Shown in pieces: positions 11,323 to 23,100 of a stretch of DNA of 64,000 nt (the first letter of the stretch is position 1; every line of letters begins with the position of its first letter). Location: NCBI RefSeq assembly GCF_014633365.1, contig NC_068338.1, forward strand, positions 20,036,616-20,100,615. The letters are read 5' to 3'. Made by a program: the position numbers and the translations under genes. The notes under the pieces were generated by a model. That model was given only the letters and a program-made list of their open reading frames with translations. It made no database searches and was not told the DNA's origin. Source of the stretch: Diospyros lotus (lineage: Eukaryota > Streptophyta > Magnoliopsida > Ericales > Ebenaceae).

Positions 11323-13295
11323 CTCCTCAAAACATTGTGCTTTCTTACCTTTGAACATAGCTTTAATCCCCCCCCCCCCCCCCCCCAAAGAAAAAAAAAA
11401 AAAACACTTATATTATTTTCTAACCATTCTTGAGAATAACATCTAGCTAGAACTAAGTAAATCCCATTACCTAATTTAGGAAAGATCATTAAAATAGTGT
11501 TCTAGCTCTTCAAGAAACCTCAAAGTTTCTCTCTCAACCTCCTTGCTCAATGAAAGCTAAAAAATGAGGGTGAAATCAAATTCGTTGCTATTTTTTTTAT
11601 GTCAAAATGAATTGATTACTCAGTGATCAAATCATTTACTCCATAGTTTGATAGATCTTTGGGAGAATTAAGTAATTGGTGTTCCAAGATGTGAAGTGGA
11701 AAAGAAGGGATATCATGATTGGGGTCTTGAATAAGAGGGCATTTTCATTTATAATTTTTTTAAGTAATAAGAATGTGTGTGTGTGTGTGTTGGTTGGGAG
11801 GGGGGTGTTAAGCCAAATCTAGCTCTTTTTTAAACTTCCATGGAACAAAAGAAAGGGTAAATCAGATTAGACAGCTTGTAGGTGGTTTCTCTTACTATTT
11901 CAAGCATTGTTCTCATATTTCCCACATTCTATCTTTTCTTATCACCTTAGACTTGCTAAGCACAAAAACATGTTCTCATTGGGTCAAGATTTAACCCAAA
12001 GTTTAGGGTTTAACTCACTTCGAGCCAAAGTTTTATCCCAATGATTAATCATGTTTTTTTTTTTTTTTGTGTGTGTGAAAATCAACCAATTTAATCCTAA
12101 TTTCAACTCTCAAATGATCATTTCATCAATCTAACACCATTGACAAATGGGTAAATTTAGGAGAGATATGTTTAAATTTTTGTGGCCAAATTCAAAGAAA
12201 TGAACCTCTACTTGTGTTTTCAATTAAACAATAGCTAACTAATCCTTTTAGCTTTAGGAGACTTAGTTTCTAAACTAATCCCTTAGTTTCGAAATGTAAT
12301 ATATATAAGTTTTGGTAATCATCCTTCCAAAAAGTTAGTTTCAAAACTAAAAGTTGTGGTTTAGAAACTTACCTCCATTTCAATTTTCTGTAAACCATAG
12401 CGTTGAAACTTTTATATCTAATTTCAAAACAGTCCTTTAATTTTGGAATTTTAATAGTTTTTTGTCCATTGAATCTATTCTGTAAGTGGATAGATCATGA
12501 CAAGTAATATAATGATAAGTAGAGTGTCGTGAGAATTGACTATTGATTCTCACTTTTACCACACTTAACTTCAACAAAACACACACAATTATAGGATAAT
12601 TAATAGTTGGTTCTATACTAACTAGAACTAATTAACAAACTATAGACACATAAAAACAATTCTTGAGATTTCAAACTCAATAATCTATGACACTAGGGTT
12701 TATGAATCCACCATCGTTCTTAATATGGTTTAATCCTTCATTACTTTAATTTGCTACTTCTTGTCTTGAATTAAAAATCGTTGATCCTATGTCAATCGAT
12801 AGCCTCTCTCAATAGTCATCTGATTCTATGTATTTATATATGAGATTAATCATCTCTAATCAACCAAAAAATATATAAACATGCATTCAATCTCAATGAT
12901 CATCCCAATATGATTTCATATGGTATAATAGTATTTTTATCTATTATAGGATCTTACGTTGCTTATTACCATATGCTAAATTCATATTGGATCTATTGAA
13001 AGCAATATAAATTATAAACACGTTTTAATGGTGATTAAACATCAAAACAGATTTAGAGTATAATAAACAATCAACCTAGAAGACAAGAATACAACAAAAA
13101 CAAACAATATCAAACTAAACCAATAAGAAATGAGGTTTTATCATTCACCCTAATTATAAAATACTTAGCCATACAAGATTTTAATAGATAAAAGAGTATC
13201 AAAGATTGGAAATCATGATTTGGGATATGAGAAAGAATAGAAAAATACAATCCAACTCTTGAGTTTTCTTAAAAAACGTCTCATTCTTCCTTCAT
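11323..13295. repeat. 1.9 kb direct repeat, copy 2
   Basis: This is the second copy of 5005-6938, with many small differences, a longer C-tract near 11369-11386 and an extra block near 12615-12680. Its right end abuts repeat A copy 2 with almost no spacer. Confidence 0.7.
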
Positions 13296-13733
13296 AGTAA
13301 TGAAGAGAATAAAATTTAAAAAATAACGGAGATTTGCATAGGGATTAAATATAGAAAACACGTAGGGAGGATATGGAACTTGTGTTTTAATAGAAGATTC
13401 CAATCTTCTTGCTCACCCATTGCTAAAATTAGTATTTTTACAAAAATACTTAAATCACTATTTAAGATTTATCTAGAAAGTCGACGCCACGACCCTGAGT
13501 TTCTTAAATAAAAATTTAATATATTAAATTATAAAATTTATTTATTATCAACATTATCTTAAATATCTTCCATTTAATTCTAATTATTTTTACTCACCTT
13601 AAGACCCGCTGTATAATTTTCCTCCTAATTTTCTCTTAATGTCCTCCTCTTCCAGTTGCTGCTCGTGCTTCTTCTTCTTCTTCCCCATATCTTCTTCATT
13701 CCAATTTCATCTTCAATACTCCCTCGACTTGCT
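13294..13733. repeat. 430 bp direct repeat A, copy 2
   Basis: It is the partner of 10690-11125. The match stops at 13733, and the sequence to its right is not duplicated in this window. Confidence 0.65.
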
Positions 13734-15672
13734 GTCCAAGTTGAACAATTTATACCCCTAATTTCCATCATATTTAAATTGCCATAATTACTCATCTTTT
13801 CCAACAATTAATCTCTCCTTTTCAGGCCATAATTTGGCCATTTAGTCAAACCATCTGATCCCCATTTCACTTGGCTGACAGACAATGCCTCAAAATTGGA
13901 TAGAAAAAGGACAGCTTGGCCAGCAAGGTTCCAAGTTTTCAGTGGGGACACGTGACTGCTGCCTGGCATCCATCCATTTAGCTTCAATTTGGCGCTTGCA
14001 ACGGCGCCGTTTTGGTGCCCAGTTGCTGCTGGAAAATTCCAGCCGTGTGCCTGCTCCTCCCGCCTTTCTTTCCTTCCTCGATCAACTTTCCTAATTAAAT
14101 TATTTCATTATTTTATTTTATATACTACTTGTCACACAATAAATATTATTATAATATTTAATCCACTTAAACACTTAGTGACGATTTAAATCCCAAAAAT
14201 TTCATAAATTCCCAATTACTTTTCATTTAAAAAATATAATAAATTCAATACCCTCAATTAAACTCCTTAAAATCATAAATGCTCAATAAATTATTTCTAA
14301 TACTTAAAATTACACATTATTATTATTATTATTTTTAACATATATAAATTTTTAACATACCTTATATATGGACAAATAATATAAAGAAATTAAGAAACTT
14401 ATTCATGATATATTCATGATTATATTTAAAATCATTCAATTGACATATCATAGTATCAATATTACATAAATCCAAGTGCTGGCCACACCATATATGAATC
14501 ACCTAAGACTTTATTTTAGTATTAAAATTTACATGACTTGTGTGATACAAATTAATTGAAAATTTTAAATGATTATTTTAACATTATTAAAAGTTTCACT
14601 AAAAAATATTTTTAACTAAATTTTTGTACTTTCCGTAAATTTTACATCAATATCTGTCAATATTGATATTTTTGTCCAATCACAGTATTAATATTTCCGT
14701 TGATATCAATATTTTCAACATTGATCCTCACAAATATAAAAAAATGACGCATATATTTTTAATATATTTTAAAAACTTTAACAAATAATTTAATAAAAAT
14801 TTTAAAATACTTGTCAACTTTATTTTGATCATTCTATATTTTGATCTGAAAAATATAATAATTTTATCATAATATAACTTTATTTTACTCATTATAACAA
14901 ACACTACATAATAAAATAAAGAGAAAAAAAATATAAATAAGAAGCTATTAAGAAAAAGTTGATAACAATTTTCACATGAAAAGGATAAAATTGATATTAA
15001 ACAACTAAATTAATAAAAAATTAATTTCAATTTTTAAAAATAACAAAATAACATGCATATTTTTATCGAATTTCAACAATGGACGGACCATAAGGTCCAT
15101 TTTTTTTTTTAGACACAATATATCTTAAGTTCCAAAAAATAAAATTCCTCACCTATCTTCGCAGCTCAGTCCGAAAATTTCTATAAAAGAAATTAATCAC
15201 AAAATCCAAGACCAAAATTTAAATACAAAACCACATGACCAGCTATATAATGATTACAATCCAAGAACTCCTTAAATTCTAACTCGTGCCCGTCCTCAAC
15301 TCTTCTATCTTACCAAATTCATAATTCAATATATCTTCTTCTTTATCAAATTTCAATTATTTTTTTTAATACCTTATGACTTTATAAGTATTATCTTAAT
15401 GGGTAAATTGCCCCACCCCATATGATTTGAGTCAATTCACTCAAGACACTCCCATCTCAGATTCCTGTAGTTAAACTACGTTGGTTAAAATTAAATCAAT
15501 TTACTAATAAAAAATCTTCTCCTAATCTAAAAAGTAAACACTAAAAGAAGGGAGAGGATAGAGTTATGAGGATAATCCCCAAGAACTATCCTCTCTCTCA
15601 ACTCCTCCCGACTTCTATTCTCACAACTCCTCAAGGGACGATCCATCCTTACAACTTTTGAAGAAAGAAAAA
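13734..15672. other. Unassigned AT-rich intergenic stretch
   Basis: No gene is recognised. A GC-richer block at about 13860-14095 is open in two frames but shows no known domain. From 14096 to about 15500 the DNA is very AT-rich with a short ATT microsatellite near 14315. Confidence 0.35.
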
Positions 15673-15844
15673 TGCTATTGGTACACCCATTTTGTACACT
15701 TTGGGCTACAAAATGGGGTATTATGACAAAAAACCCCCCATGAGGCGCATAGAGGCGCGTGAGGCTCATGGAGAGGCGCAAAGTATTTTGGTCATAATAC
15801 CTCTTGTGTAGCCCAAGATGTACAAAAATGGTGTACATGTAGCA
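15673..15844. mobile_element. 172 bp MITE with about 55 bp inverted termini
   Basis: The left end reads TGCTATTGGTACACCCATTT and the reverse complement of the right end reads TGCTACATGTACACCATTTT. The similarity continues through GGGCTACA to GGTATTATGAC. The centre has GAGGCGC words. It encodes nothing. No clear target-site duplication was found, so the superfamily is open. Confidence 0.65.
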
Positions 15845-17054
15845 TGATCCTTGAAGGAAGGGGATGGAGTCATCAGGTGTGCTGGAGCCATGCTTTACCC
15901 TCAACAACACTCAGCTCAAGATTATAAATTTTAATTGTTATATTTTGACTCGATAACAACAAGAAATAAGACAAGCCACCACTGTTAGCCACTGACAACC
16001 TCACGTCTAACATGAGTAAGAAACTAAAATTTAATCTAATTTAAACAAACTACCAAGAGATCGAGCATTTGAACAGAAAACAAACCAACGGAACCTCTGG
16101 GGCCAATTTACCCTACAATTATTATTATTATTATTGTATCACAATCTTCCAGTACATTAACTTACCTAACATCACATTTAACCAACGGAAATAACATACA
16201 TATTTTAGACGAAAAACGAGAGAAGCATATTAGTCAGTCTAGAATAATGTTAGAAGGCAGGCTACCACCCATCATCATATTATTACCCGCATTCGCAGCG
16301 ATGTAAGCACACATTAATACCATTCATATTATCACATATAACTGTACCCTTATGATTGAAAGCAACTTAAACTAAACCTCTTGTCTTTTAAAAAACTGCT
16401 CCACGGACAACTGCAGAAAAGATATAGCAGATGGAATATGCAGAGCGACTGCTAATCTGCGAACCTGTCTCCAAGATCATATCTATTTACACATATCTAT
16501 ATATATTTCTATAAATTAATTTGGCGGCGAAAAGTTTCCCAGCCATTTTCCCATCATGAAATGGAGGATCACCAAAAGGTAAATTTCTATTACATTTCAG
16601 GATAACCACCACCCGAAGATCTGTGGATGAATCTGCAGATCTTCATTGGTAATGCTTTCTACAAGCCAAGCCCTGCCCTGGATGTTAAAACAAAAGGAAG
16701 CAGCAGAAGAATATTATGATGAGAATGAGAAACAAACCAAAAACGACAAGCAAAGCAAAATCCACAGCTCACCTCACCTCACCTCCCCATCACATGTCTT
16801 AAGCAGCATAACAGTTCATTGCTAAAGTTGTCCTGCTGTATGTTCCTTGGCACTAATGAGACTATGAACAGCAATCAAAAATGACAAAAGAAAAGAAAAA
16901 CTATATGCTTTCTTCAATTTATAAAGACTGCTACTAACGATGAAACATTCAGGGAATTGAATTCTTCATAAAGGGGTGGGTTGATCAATTGAGTTTCCAT
17001 TAGTTTTCCATTATGGCAGCAAAGACTAGTCCCACCAACCGGCGTCTAACTAAT
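15845..17054 (-). other. Downstream flank and probable 3' UTR of SIZ1
   Basis: It follows the SIZ1 stop codon on the minus strand. The last few hundred bases before 17054 look like ordinary unique sequence and probably include the 3' UTR, but no clear polyadenylation signal was identified. An ATT microsatellite lies at about 16120-16136. No other gene is seen. Confidence 0.4.
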
Positions 17055-17194
17055 CTACTCAGAGTCTGAATCAATGGAAAGATATAATCTTGGTCTTACA
17101 GAACGGGGCTGGCGGGGAAATGAGAAAGGGCCATCTGATTTTTGTCTGTTTGTCTTCCCACGTCTATTCTCATTCATGCCAAGCAGCAAAGAAG
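17055..17194 (-). CDS. SIZ1: SIZ1 last exon, conserved C-terminus
   Basis: After a TTGTGCAG acceptor it encodes [18 protein letters not shown] and then [10 protein letters not shown]...[13 protein letters not shown], with the stop codon at 17055-17057. The basic stretch followed by the acidic SDSE end is the family's conserved tail. Phase is kept across the 2,750 bp intron. Confidence 0.92.
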
Positions 17195-20100
17195 CTGCAC
17201 AAGATATGAGAGTGAAAAGGATAATAACAATCCAAGAACATATTTCTGAGATAGCTAAGAAGACGCCAGGAATTAGCAACTTTGGGAAACTAATAGAACA
17301 ATGAAACAACAAATGGATATTCAATTATGTTAATAAAATGAAAACAAGAACCATTACAGAGTTCGTGTGTTGCTAATGTCATGTTAATGGTAATCACTAA
17401 TGACAATGATTAAATTGTAGTTCTATTCCTCTAGATAAAGAGATCCTTAAATCAAAAAAGAATGTTGGACGAGTGTTAAAAGAGCACTTTAGTGTCTATT
17501 GACAAGAATAGAGATGTTCAGAGTTGTGGAAATTATAGAGAATCAAATTAATGAGCCATATTATGGAACCTTGGGGGAAAGAGATTGAGCAAACCAATTT
17601 GATTTCATGCTTAGTAGGTTAAAAACGGAAGCTATATATTTATGGAGGCATCTAATAGAAAGGTATAGAGATTAAGCAAATGATTTACATATGGTGTTTA
17701 TAGATTTAGAAAAAGCTTTTGACGAAAGTTTCTAGAGAAGTCTTATGCTTAATTATTGAAAACAAAGTAGTTCGAACGGACTATACACAAGTTACTAAAA
17801 ATATATATCAGAGAAAAAATGTGTCTGGACATGAGGAGACTTTTCTAATTACCATGGGACTACACCAAGGATTTGCATTAAGATTGCACCTATTTGCCTT
17901 AAGTTTGCACCTATTTTCTTGGTAATGGATGAACTCACTAAACATGTTCATGTAGAGGTGCCGCGGCATATGTTACTTGCAGATAACACTGTGTTGGTGG
18001 ACGAGACAAAATGTGGGGATACTAAACTCGAGATATGGAGGAACACTTTAGCACCTAAAGGTTCTATATTAAAAAGAGCAAAAACTGAACATGTGGGATG
18101 GAAGTCAAATAAAAATACAAGTATGATGTGGTAAAATTAGAAGATCAAGTCATACTAAGAATATATTAGTTCAAATATCTTAGGTCAATCATCCAAAAAG
18201 ATAGGGACAATAGTGACACCACCCATAGAATTAAGGTATGATGGTTAAAATGGAAAAGTGCACATGGCATTTTATGTGATAGAACTATTCAATTAAAGCT
18301 AAAAGGAAAAAATTATAAGACAACTATAAGACCTACTTTGTATGGCATAGGATGTTGGATAACCGTGTAAAATATGAGCATAACCAAGATGCGAATGCTA
18401 AGATAGATGTTTGGTCAAACAAGAAAAGATAATGTTAGATGCATCACTGTGTAAAATATGAGCATAACCAAGATGCGAATGCTAAGATGGATGCTTGGTC
18501 AAATAAGAAAAGATAATGTTAGAAATGATGTTATTAGTAATAGTTAGAGTGGCTCTAATTGACAATAAGATGTGTGAGAGATTAAAATGGTATGGTCATG
18601 TACGAGGAAAACCAATAGAGAATCCTGTGATGAAAGTGGATGGAATGGAACAAATATTTAACAAAACATATAGAGGACCAAGAAAAAACTTAGCAAGGGA
18701 CACTTAAGTCTGATATTAATTATATCGACCTTACAAAAGATAAGATCATAGATAAAATGAAAGGAAAGCTAGAATTCATATAATTGGCCCCACATAATGG
18801 GACAAAGGCTTGATATATTATTTTTGTACCTTTATATTAACTATTTTAGTAATTTTATAATATTATTACTATTATATTATTTTTACTATAATACTTGCAA
18901 ATTTGCAATGCATTTGGATACCTATTGTAGAAAGTACCACTACCTAGTATTATTATTATTAATTTATAGTCTAATATTTAGTGAAAGTAATATTACCTAT
19001 TAATAGTAGCTAATGTAGATATCAACACAAACATTACTAATAAATAAATGCAGAGCTCCGTGCCCCCCCCCAAAAAAAATTTTTTTCATATACAAAATAA
19101 ACATCCTACCTTTCAAGATTGTTTCATATGGCCACCTATCTTATAAGAGTTTTTCATATATTCTATGGTTTTTGGCATTAAATTTAGAATTTATTTATAG
19201 TTTTAGTAAAGATCATCCCAAAATATCTAATATAAAGGAGGAAAAATAAGTGTAATAGTTTCATAAAAAAAGGAGGTACATATATTTTCTATTTTATTTT
19301 TACCTTAAGCATTATATTTTGACTGAGCCTATGCTAATATATAATGCATATAATTATGTTTATACATTAACTCTTTGGCGCTCATAACAATATTTGTCAT
19401 GCTTGGCCCATGCTAATAAAGATTAAAAAATCGGCACACTCAAATTCCCTTTGGAATTGTAATTAATAATGTGCCTATTGTTCAATCATACTAAAAACAT
19501 TTTATTACATTGAAATTGTTTGTCATAAATAACAATCAATACTCATGTATGTTTAACCACATTATATAAAACAAACACGGATGAATACTATCAAAAAGGT
19601 TCCATGCTTTAGTTCACAACTCCTACACATTCAATTTCTATTAAAATTCAATTCAATTCCTGCCAAGTTCCTTGCTCTACAAACATATGGTGGATGTCCA
19701 GTAAAAGGTCATATCAATAATAGCTACCATAGTGCTCAATTTCAATCATCAAGACCAAATATAGGAAAAAAAAGACTAAACTGAATAAAGAATGCAGCTG
19801 ATGCAAATGCAGCTCTTGAAGAACAGCCAAAATATGTCTGATGCCAAAGAACTAAGAAAAATACTTCAAACACATGAAAATACATATTTATGTTTTAGGA
19901 ATGAAGAAGAACAGAAGGAAAAGGTATAAAGAACATGCAATTACCAGTGTTGGCCAAAGTATCCATAGCCCCTTCCTTGGATGGTAACTCCCGCCGTGAA
20001 TTTAATCCATTTGCCACTGCAGATTCACCATGAGTACCAATACCGCCACGCCCAAGTCTCAAACAAGTCCAATCCTCAGAGCGAATAGAGTTTGACACAT

Positions 20101-23100
20101 CAGGCTGATCTCTCAAATTAGGTAGCATTGATGCATCAGAAGGCCTTGTAGGAAGAAATATTTGGAGAGACGGATCATCTCCACTGAACACCAATGGATT
20201 ATCAATTAAACCATCATTCATATCAGCAATTGGAGGATCAACAGAAGACTCATGACCAAGAGACATCTGCATCCCTGTCTCTGCAGTCAATCCATGTCTA
20301 TTCATTGATGTGCCACAGTCAACAGAACCATGCTGGAAATCAACTAAAGGATCAGAGACATCTGCATCTGTTCCAAATAACTGGAAACTTGGGCCTGCCT
20401 GACTGCCTGGAGGTGAAGGCCAGAGGGGCATCCCAAAGTCGTCATCAGTAGGAGTGAAATGACCCAGGTACGAACCTCCACCAGTACCAATAGCAGGAAA
20501 TTCTGCATCCGAATCAGGATTTCCCGATGGATGAAATGAAAATGCAACCCCATTGGTTTCAGTTTTATTGTTCTCATAGACAGTTCCAGCAATCACAGTA
20601 TCATTCTCTTCTTCTGAATCACTGAGAACAATGATTTTCGCATTGCCTACTACTGCAGTGTTTTGGTTGGTTAAATCATAGACTTGGTCAATGTTTGGAG
20701 ATATGGAATCAAGTTCTATACCAGTATGAGCTGAAAAATCAAAATTTCCACCACCATCCTGACTGACACTAGGATCTTCCCCATCCCTGCCACTTCCAGT
20801 TGCACTACTGCTCATTGGGATAACATTAAGAGCATGGTTCTCAAACTTTTCTAATCTGTCACCAGGAGAAAGTGCATGCATATCTTCAGGTCTACTGACT
20901 TCCCAGAAACCATCCTGGTTCTTTCTTATTCCAAGTTTTAAACCAGCATGACCATCTGAAACACCTTGTTTGATGTCCTTAGAAGCTTCTGATTTAGATT
21001 TAAGTTCTCCATCCACAGGGACACAGAGAGTACCATCAGCGAAGTGCCACAGCCTGAGATCTCCAAGGTCCCTGTTACCATTTTCTGCCTTTGCACGCCA
21101 AGAGCCATCAGGTTTCACCTCAATCTCTGTCACATCTTCTCCACAATTCTGCATCTGTGTTAAAAGGTTGTCAATAGATAACATTATATGCATCAAAGAT
21201 CACTATTGGGTTTAAAAATTTAAAGCTCCATGGAAGCGTGATACCTTAGAAGTGATGCGATTGAAATATGGGTCAATTATGAGATTCTCAAGAGAGTAAT
21301 TCTTAAGACAAATGGGGCATTGCCACTGCATTGATACAAAGTTCTAGTTAAGATATACATACAGGTTCAAAGATGACAAAAGCATAGACTAAGACATACA
21401 AAACTATAGGAAAAATACCAAAACCATATAGAATCTTATCTTTAGATGCTTGCCTTCCTAGATCGTTCATTCATTTCCACAAACACTCCAAGATCAAAAC
21501 ATCCCATATGGAGACAGGGCTTGAATCTTCCGGCAACCTTCATTCTCATACCACTCATCTATAGCAGTCATGTAGGATAGGCAAAAATCAGTTCCAAGTA
21601 ATGAATTACTTCCATATAACAATCAAAAACTGGTAAAACTAAAGGAATAATTGTATCAATTAAGAAAGACTTATCCTAAGTACAGTTTCCTGACATGAGT
21701 AGTAAAATTATAATAGTGTTGGATAAGATATCCGTTAATGATGTAAATCTTAAATAGTAATATTAGAAAATGTACAGATTGATAACTATGTTATCACCCA
21801 ATCTAAAACCCAGTACAAGACATGTTTGATTCAACCGAACTTTGTCCGGAAGTCAAGACATGTATATAAAAAAGAATGATTGCATCAAGAAAGTCTTACA
21901 GGACAACGTAAATGGACAGGGATAGAATCTGCAACAATCTCCAGATCACTGTCACCATCTTCATTCTCCATTGCAGTTCCACCACCAGTGCAACGGCGAA
22001 CCCGGGCAAGAGCATCTTCAAATGGCTCACCATCAGACTCCTTTGGTATCAAGTTCAGAATCTAGACAAAGCAAAAACAACATAAAACAAAACCAAAATA
22101 AATATTTTTACTTCTTTCAGATGGTATGCAGTTTTAGAGACAAGGGTAATGGATCTTTAAACTTGGTGTGTATTTCTTCTATGATCCGAAGTGCCTAAAA
22201 TGTTCATTAAGGAAAAACAACAAGAGATCTGATTAACAAAAGAAAAATAAATGTGGCTCCAACTACAAATTTGCAAAGTAGTTTATTTCTCATCTCCAAT
22301 TTGCTACGATGCTTTGATTTTCTGTCCTGCTGATGTGGAATATCTTCAGAATTTGAAGAGAATTTTAATCTTTTCCAAATTGATTCTGGGTTAAAGATCA
22401 ATTTGAGAAAAAAGTGCTATTTATGGGATTAACGTGGAAGAGAACGGGGTAAGGGAGGCGGCTGTTTTGTTGAATTGCAAGTTGGGTAAATTCCCTTTCA
22501 GGTATCCTGGGCTTCCACTTGGTACAAGTCCCCAGCGCACCTCTACTTGGGTCCCCTCTGATTCAGAAGGTTGACAGGAAGTATGCTTTTAGGAAGGCTG
22601 AGTCTCTCTAGATAGCTGGAAGATTGGATTTGATAAAGGCAGTATTATCTAATCTCATGTTCTACCATTTATCCATTTTTAAGATTCCTGAAGGAGTGGC
22701 TTCAAAGCTGGTAATATTACAAAGAATTTTTTTTTGAGGAGGGCCCAGTGAGGGGAAAAAGATGGCCCTGGTCTCATGGGACTGCCTGTGTTAAAGGAGA
22801 GGTTTCCAAGACTTTCTGATTTCGGAGGATAAAGGTTGATGTATTTCTAATATTGGCTCTTGGTCAGGTTCTGTGTGGGTTTGGAATCTGCATGGAAATG
22901 CTCTTAATCCAGTGGGAGAAGGTGCACTTGGAAGATCTTATGCAGCTAATCTCTAGTCAATATTCCAGTATTAATTCTGAAGACAGAATCTCCTGGTTTT
23001 CCACTGCAAGTGGTGATTTCAACAAGGGTATTTGATCCTTGGGGACTGTTAGGAATATTTGAATTACTCTCGCTCCACTTTAAGTGGAAATTTTTTATTT

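Noticed and set aside
13885..14189. Possible small gene in a GC-richer block
   Set aside because: Two overlapping frames are open, but neither shows a domain, splice support or coding bias. It is more likely a repeat fragment.
17074..17304. Plus-strand open frame of 76 codons
   Set aside because: It is the antisense shadow of the last SIZ1 exon and adjoining intron.
21155..21196. Start of the 433-codon minus-strand frame as a separate gene with its own Met
   Set aside because: These first 14 codons lie in an intron. A CAG acceptor at 21155-21157 and family similarity place the exon start at 21154, in phase with the SP-RING exon.
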